A DNA stretch of 64,000 nt from Corynebacterium sp. P3-F1 (lineage in GTDB: Bacteria; Actinomycetota; Actinomycetes; Mycobacteriales; Mycobacteriaceae). The stretch covers positions 930,001 through 994,000 of the forward strand of contig NZ_CP129965.1 in NCBI RefSeq assembly GCF_030503635.1. The letters are read 5' to 3'. The notes below the pieces were generated by a model that was not told the DNA's origin, made no database searches, and saw only the letters and a program-made list of their open reading frames with translations. This document shows positions 61,627 through 64,000 of this stretch, piece after piece. The position numbers and the translations under genes are program-made. Numbering within the stretch: the first letter of the stretch is position 1; the number at the start of each line of letters is the position of its first letter.

Positions 61627-64000
61627 ATGATCACTTTGCTCGTGGCACTGATCGCCGCCACTGCCGCGGCACCTGTTCTGCTCCGCACGATGGGCAGGCC
61701 GGCGTTCGGTGTCCTGGCGTTGGTGCCGGGGGCGGGGTTCGCCTGGCTGGTGTACCAGTTCGCGAACGGGACGTTCAAGAACGGGGGCGAGATCCTGGCG
61801 GCGTATCCGTGGATGCCGGGGATGCACTTGAATATCGAGTTCCGACTCGATGTCTACGCCGGGCTGTTCAGCCTGATCATCTTGGGTGTCGGGGCGCTGG
61901 TGCTGCTGTACTGCTGGGGGTATTTCGATTCCAACCCGCGGCGCCTGAGCGTCTTCGGTGCTGAACTGACCATGTTCGCGATGGCCATGTACGGGCTGGT
62001 CATCTCCGACAACTTCCTGATGATGTACATCTTCTGGGAGATCACCTCGGTGCTGTCGTTCCTGCTGGTCTCCTACTACGGGGAAAGGGCGTCGTCGCGG
62101 AGAGCGGCAACGCAGGCGCTCCTGGTCACCACGTTCGGCGGGTTGGCCATGCTGGTGGGCATCATCCTCTTCGGCACCGAGACCGGCGTGTGGAAGTTCT
62201 CGGAGCTGTCCGGGATGCAGGACCTGGACCAGGTCACGGGCATCACGGCTGCCGTGGTTTTGATCCTGCTCGGCGCGCTGACTAAATCGGCGCAGGCCCC
62301 GTTCCACTTCTGGCTCCCCGGGGCGATGGCGGCGCCGACACCGGTGTCGGCGTACCTGCACTCCGCTGCCATGGTGAAGGCAGGGGTGTATTTGGTGGGG
62401 AGGTTGGCGCCGGATTTTGCGTCAATAAGCGCGTGGCACGTTGTTGTCCTTCCCGTGGGCGTGTTCACGATGCTGCTGGGCGGCTGGATGGCGCTGAAGC
62501 AGCGCGATTTGAAGCTGATCTTGGCGTACGGCACGGTCTCGCAGCTGGGGTTCATGACGGCGGTGGTGGGTATCGGCTCGCGCGAGGCGGCGATGGCCGG
62601 GCTGGCGCTGGTGTTCGCGCACTCGCTGTTCAAGGCGGGTCTGTTCATGATCGTCGGCGCGATCGACCACACCTCGGGCACACGCGATATCCGCGAGCTG
62701 TCCGGGCTGGGACGCAAGGAGCCGCTGGTGGCAGTGCTGGCCACGGTCGCGGCGGCGTCGATGGCGGGCATCCCGCCGCTGTGGGGCTTCGTGGCCAAGG
62801 AAGCCACGCTTGAAGCCACGCTCCACGAGGAGCTGCTGGTGGGCATGCCGCGCCACATGCTGCTTGTCGGCTTCGTGCTCGGCTCCATTCTCACCATGGC
62901 GTACTCGCTGTACTTCCTGTGGGGGGCGTTCGCGCGCAAGTCCGACGACGATGTGCGCGTTGAGCTGGATCGCGGCACCTCCCCCGCCGTCCGCGACATG
63001 GAGCCCATCGAATTCCTGCAGTGGGCTCCCCCTGCCTTGCTTGTCCTGCTCACGGTCATTTTCGGGCTCATCCCGGCGCCGCTGTCGAACCTGTTCAACC
63101 AGTACCTGAACGTGCGCTTCCCTGACGCGGAGCGCCAGGACTTGGCGCTGTGGCACGGCATCACCATCCCGCTCGGTTTGAGCGCGGTCATCATCGCCTG
63201 CGGCGCGGTGATGTTCTGGCAGCGCGAGCTGGTCAAGAAGGCGCAGTTCGAGCGGCCTGCCCTGGGCGACGCGAATGTGCTGTGGGACAACATTTTGAAG
63301 GTGCTACGGCAGGCGTCGCTACGCCTGACGGCATCGACGCAGCGCGGTTCGTTGACCATCAACCTCGCCGTGATTTTCAGCGTGCTCATGATTGTGCCGC
63401 TTGGTGCGCTGATCCTCGGCGAGCGCACGAGCACGCAGATGATCCTGTGGGACAACCCGTGGCAGGGCATGATGGTGCTGGTGATGATCAGCGCCGCGGT
63501 GGCCGCGACGGTGATCCGCAACCGCCTGTCCATGGTGATTCTCGTCGGCCTGACCGGCTACGGCTCTGCGCTGATTTTCGCGCTGCACGGTGCCCCGGAC
63601 CTCGCGCTGACGCAGGTGCTGGTGGAGACCTTAGTCATGGTCGTGTTCATGCTGGTTCTGCGCAAACTGCCCACCGAGGTAGATGCGAATAAGGACACGG
63701 ATAACCGCCTGCGCGCGTGGCTGTCGGTGGGCACGGGCCTTTCCGTCGTCGTGGTGGCCATGGCGGCGATGTCCGCGCGGATCCACGAGCCGATCTCGGT
63801 GCTCATGCCGGACCTCGCCTACGAGATCGGCCACGGCCGCAACACGGTCAACGTGCTTCTCGTGGACCTGCGCGCAGGCGACACGCTGGGCGAGATCTCG
63901 GTCTTGGTCATCGCCGCGACCGGTGTGGCCAGCCTGATCTACCGCACCGAATCCTTCACCCGCGAGTCGCGCCGCCCGACCCTGTCCACGCGCCGCCCCC
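61627..64000 (+). CDS. mrpA: Na+/H+ antiporter subunit MrpA (partial)
   Basis: Large subunit of the Mrp multi-subunit Na+(K+)/H+ antiporter, related to NADH-dehydrogenase proton channels. 791 codons lie in the window and the frame is still open at the right edge. From ATG 61627: many helices; MMYIFWEITSVLSFLLVSYY carries the conserved Glu, LTKSAQAPFHFWLPGAMAAPTPVSAYLHSA the channel Lys and His, and the C-terminal MrpB-like part begins near LTGYGSALIFALHGAPDLAL. GGAGG at 61611 is a distant RBS. First gene of the mrp operon. Confidence 0.95.
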   Translation, partial: MITLLVALIAATAAAPVLLRTMGRPAFGVLALVPGAGFAWLVYQFANGTFKNGGEILAAYPWMPGMHLNIEFRLDVYAGLFSLIILGVGALVLLYCWGYFDSNPRRLSVFGAELTMFAMAMYGLVISDNFLMMYIFWEITSVLSFLLVSYYGERASSRRAATQALLVTTFGGLAMLVGIILFGTETGVWKFSELSGMQDLDQVTGITAAVVLILLGALTKSAQAPFHFWLPGAMAAPTPVSAYLHSAAMVKAGVYLVGRLAPDFASISAWHVVVLPVGVFTMLLGGWMALKQRDLKLILAYGTVSQLGFMTAVVGIGSREAAMAGLALVFAHSLFKAGLFMIVGAIDHTSGTRDIRELSGLGRKEPLVAVLATVAAASMAGIPPLWGFVAKEATLEATLHEELLVGMPRHMLLVGFVLGSILTMAYSLYFLWGAFARKSDDDVRVELDRGTSPAVRDMEPIEFLQWAPPALLVLLTVIFGLIPAPLSNLFNQYLNVRFPDAERQDLALWHGITIPLGLSAVIIACGAVMFWQRELVKKAQFERPALGDANVLWDNILKVLRQASLRLTASTQRGSLTINLAVIFSVLMIVPLGALILGERTSTQMILWDNPWQGMMVLVMISAAVAATVIRNRLSMVILVGLTGYGSALIFALHGAPDLALTQVLVETLVMVVFMLVLRKLPTEVDANKDTDNRLRAWLSVGTGLSVVVVAMAAMSARIHEPISVLMPDLAYEIGHGRNTVNVLLVDLRAGDTLGEISVLVIAATGVASLIYRTESFTRESRRPTLSTRRP

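Overview
The window is a dense, high-GC actinobacterial chromosome segment, most likely from a Corynebacterium. Gene order is the main reason. The left end carries thrE, a small Lys-rich gene, otsA, a lipoprotein gene, otsB and a LacI regulator, an arrangement I recall from C. glutamicum (cg2905 to cg2910). The middle carries panC, a Rossmann/DUF2520-like gene, a DUF6779-like gene, a DUF3180-like gene, folK, folB, folP, folE, ftsH, hpt, tilS, a D,D-carboxypeptidase gene and ppa, as in mycobacteria and corynebacteria. Leaderless-type starts, CIRCE-controlled groEL and a ClgR-like operator also fit this group. I see no rRNA, tRNA, CRISPR array or intact insertion sequence.

Layout. 0-6.9 kb: amino-acid exporter, trehalose synthesis (otsA/otsB), an IpsA-like regulator and a divergent esterase. 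6.9-14 kb, minus strand: rlmB-like, cysS, three related secreted proteins of unknown function, ispF, ispD and carD. 14-20.6 kb: lipoprotein, radA, disA (c-di-AMP synthase), a membrane-anchored protein, a beta-carbonic anhydrase, mutY, and a decayed lipase. 20.6-24.8 kb: clpC and a lone catabolic-type ornithine carbamoyltransferase. 25-31.7 kb: an HNH (13E12-type) protein, a DnaA-box inverted repeat, and a beta-glucoside PTS operon (EIIBCA, BglG-type antiterminator, ptsI) with a recognisable RAT/terminator switch. 31.7-39.9 kb: TM2 protein, lipoprotein, lysS, a J-like membrane protein, divergent panC and neighbours. 39.4-48.1 kb: folate genes, ftsH, hpt, tilS, PBP4-type enzyme. 48.5-60 kb: ppa, a sortase-fold protein lacking catalytic residues, rhodanese, MarR, a short enoyl-CoA hydratase, PPK2, groEL, secreted lipase, OPT transporter, M20 peptidase. 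60-64 kb: a long perfect hairpin, a leader peptide with a structured leader ahead of a stand-alone LeuA-regulatory-like domain, and the start of mrpA, cut by the window edge.

The most striking signal is not a gene. The 11-mer GCTTATCGACG occurs 24 times exactly, plus at least seven one-mismatch copies, on both strands, inside genes in four translation readings and in intergenic hairpins. By chance about 0.03 copies would be expected. It behaves like a DNA-level dispersed signal, for example a DNA-uptake-like sequence or a highly iterated motif, and I know of no described equivalent in this group. A second genome-wide trait is the insertion of Ala/Ser/Gly/Thr-rich loops into conserved enzymes (OtsA, CysS, IspD, RadA, MutY, the BglG-type regulator, M20 peptidase).
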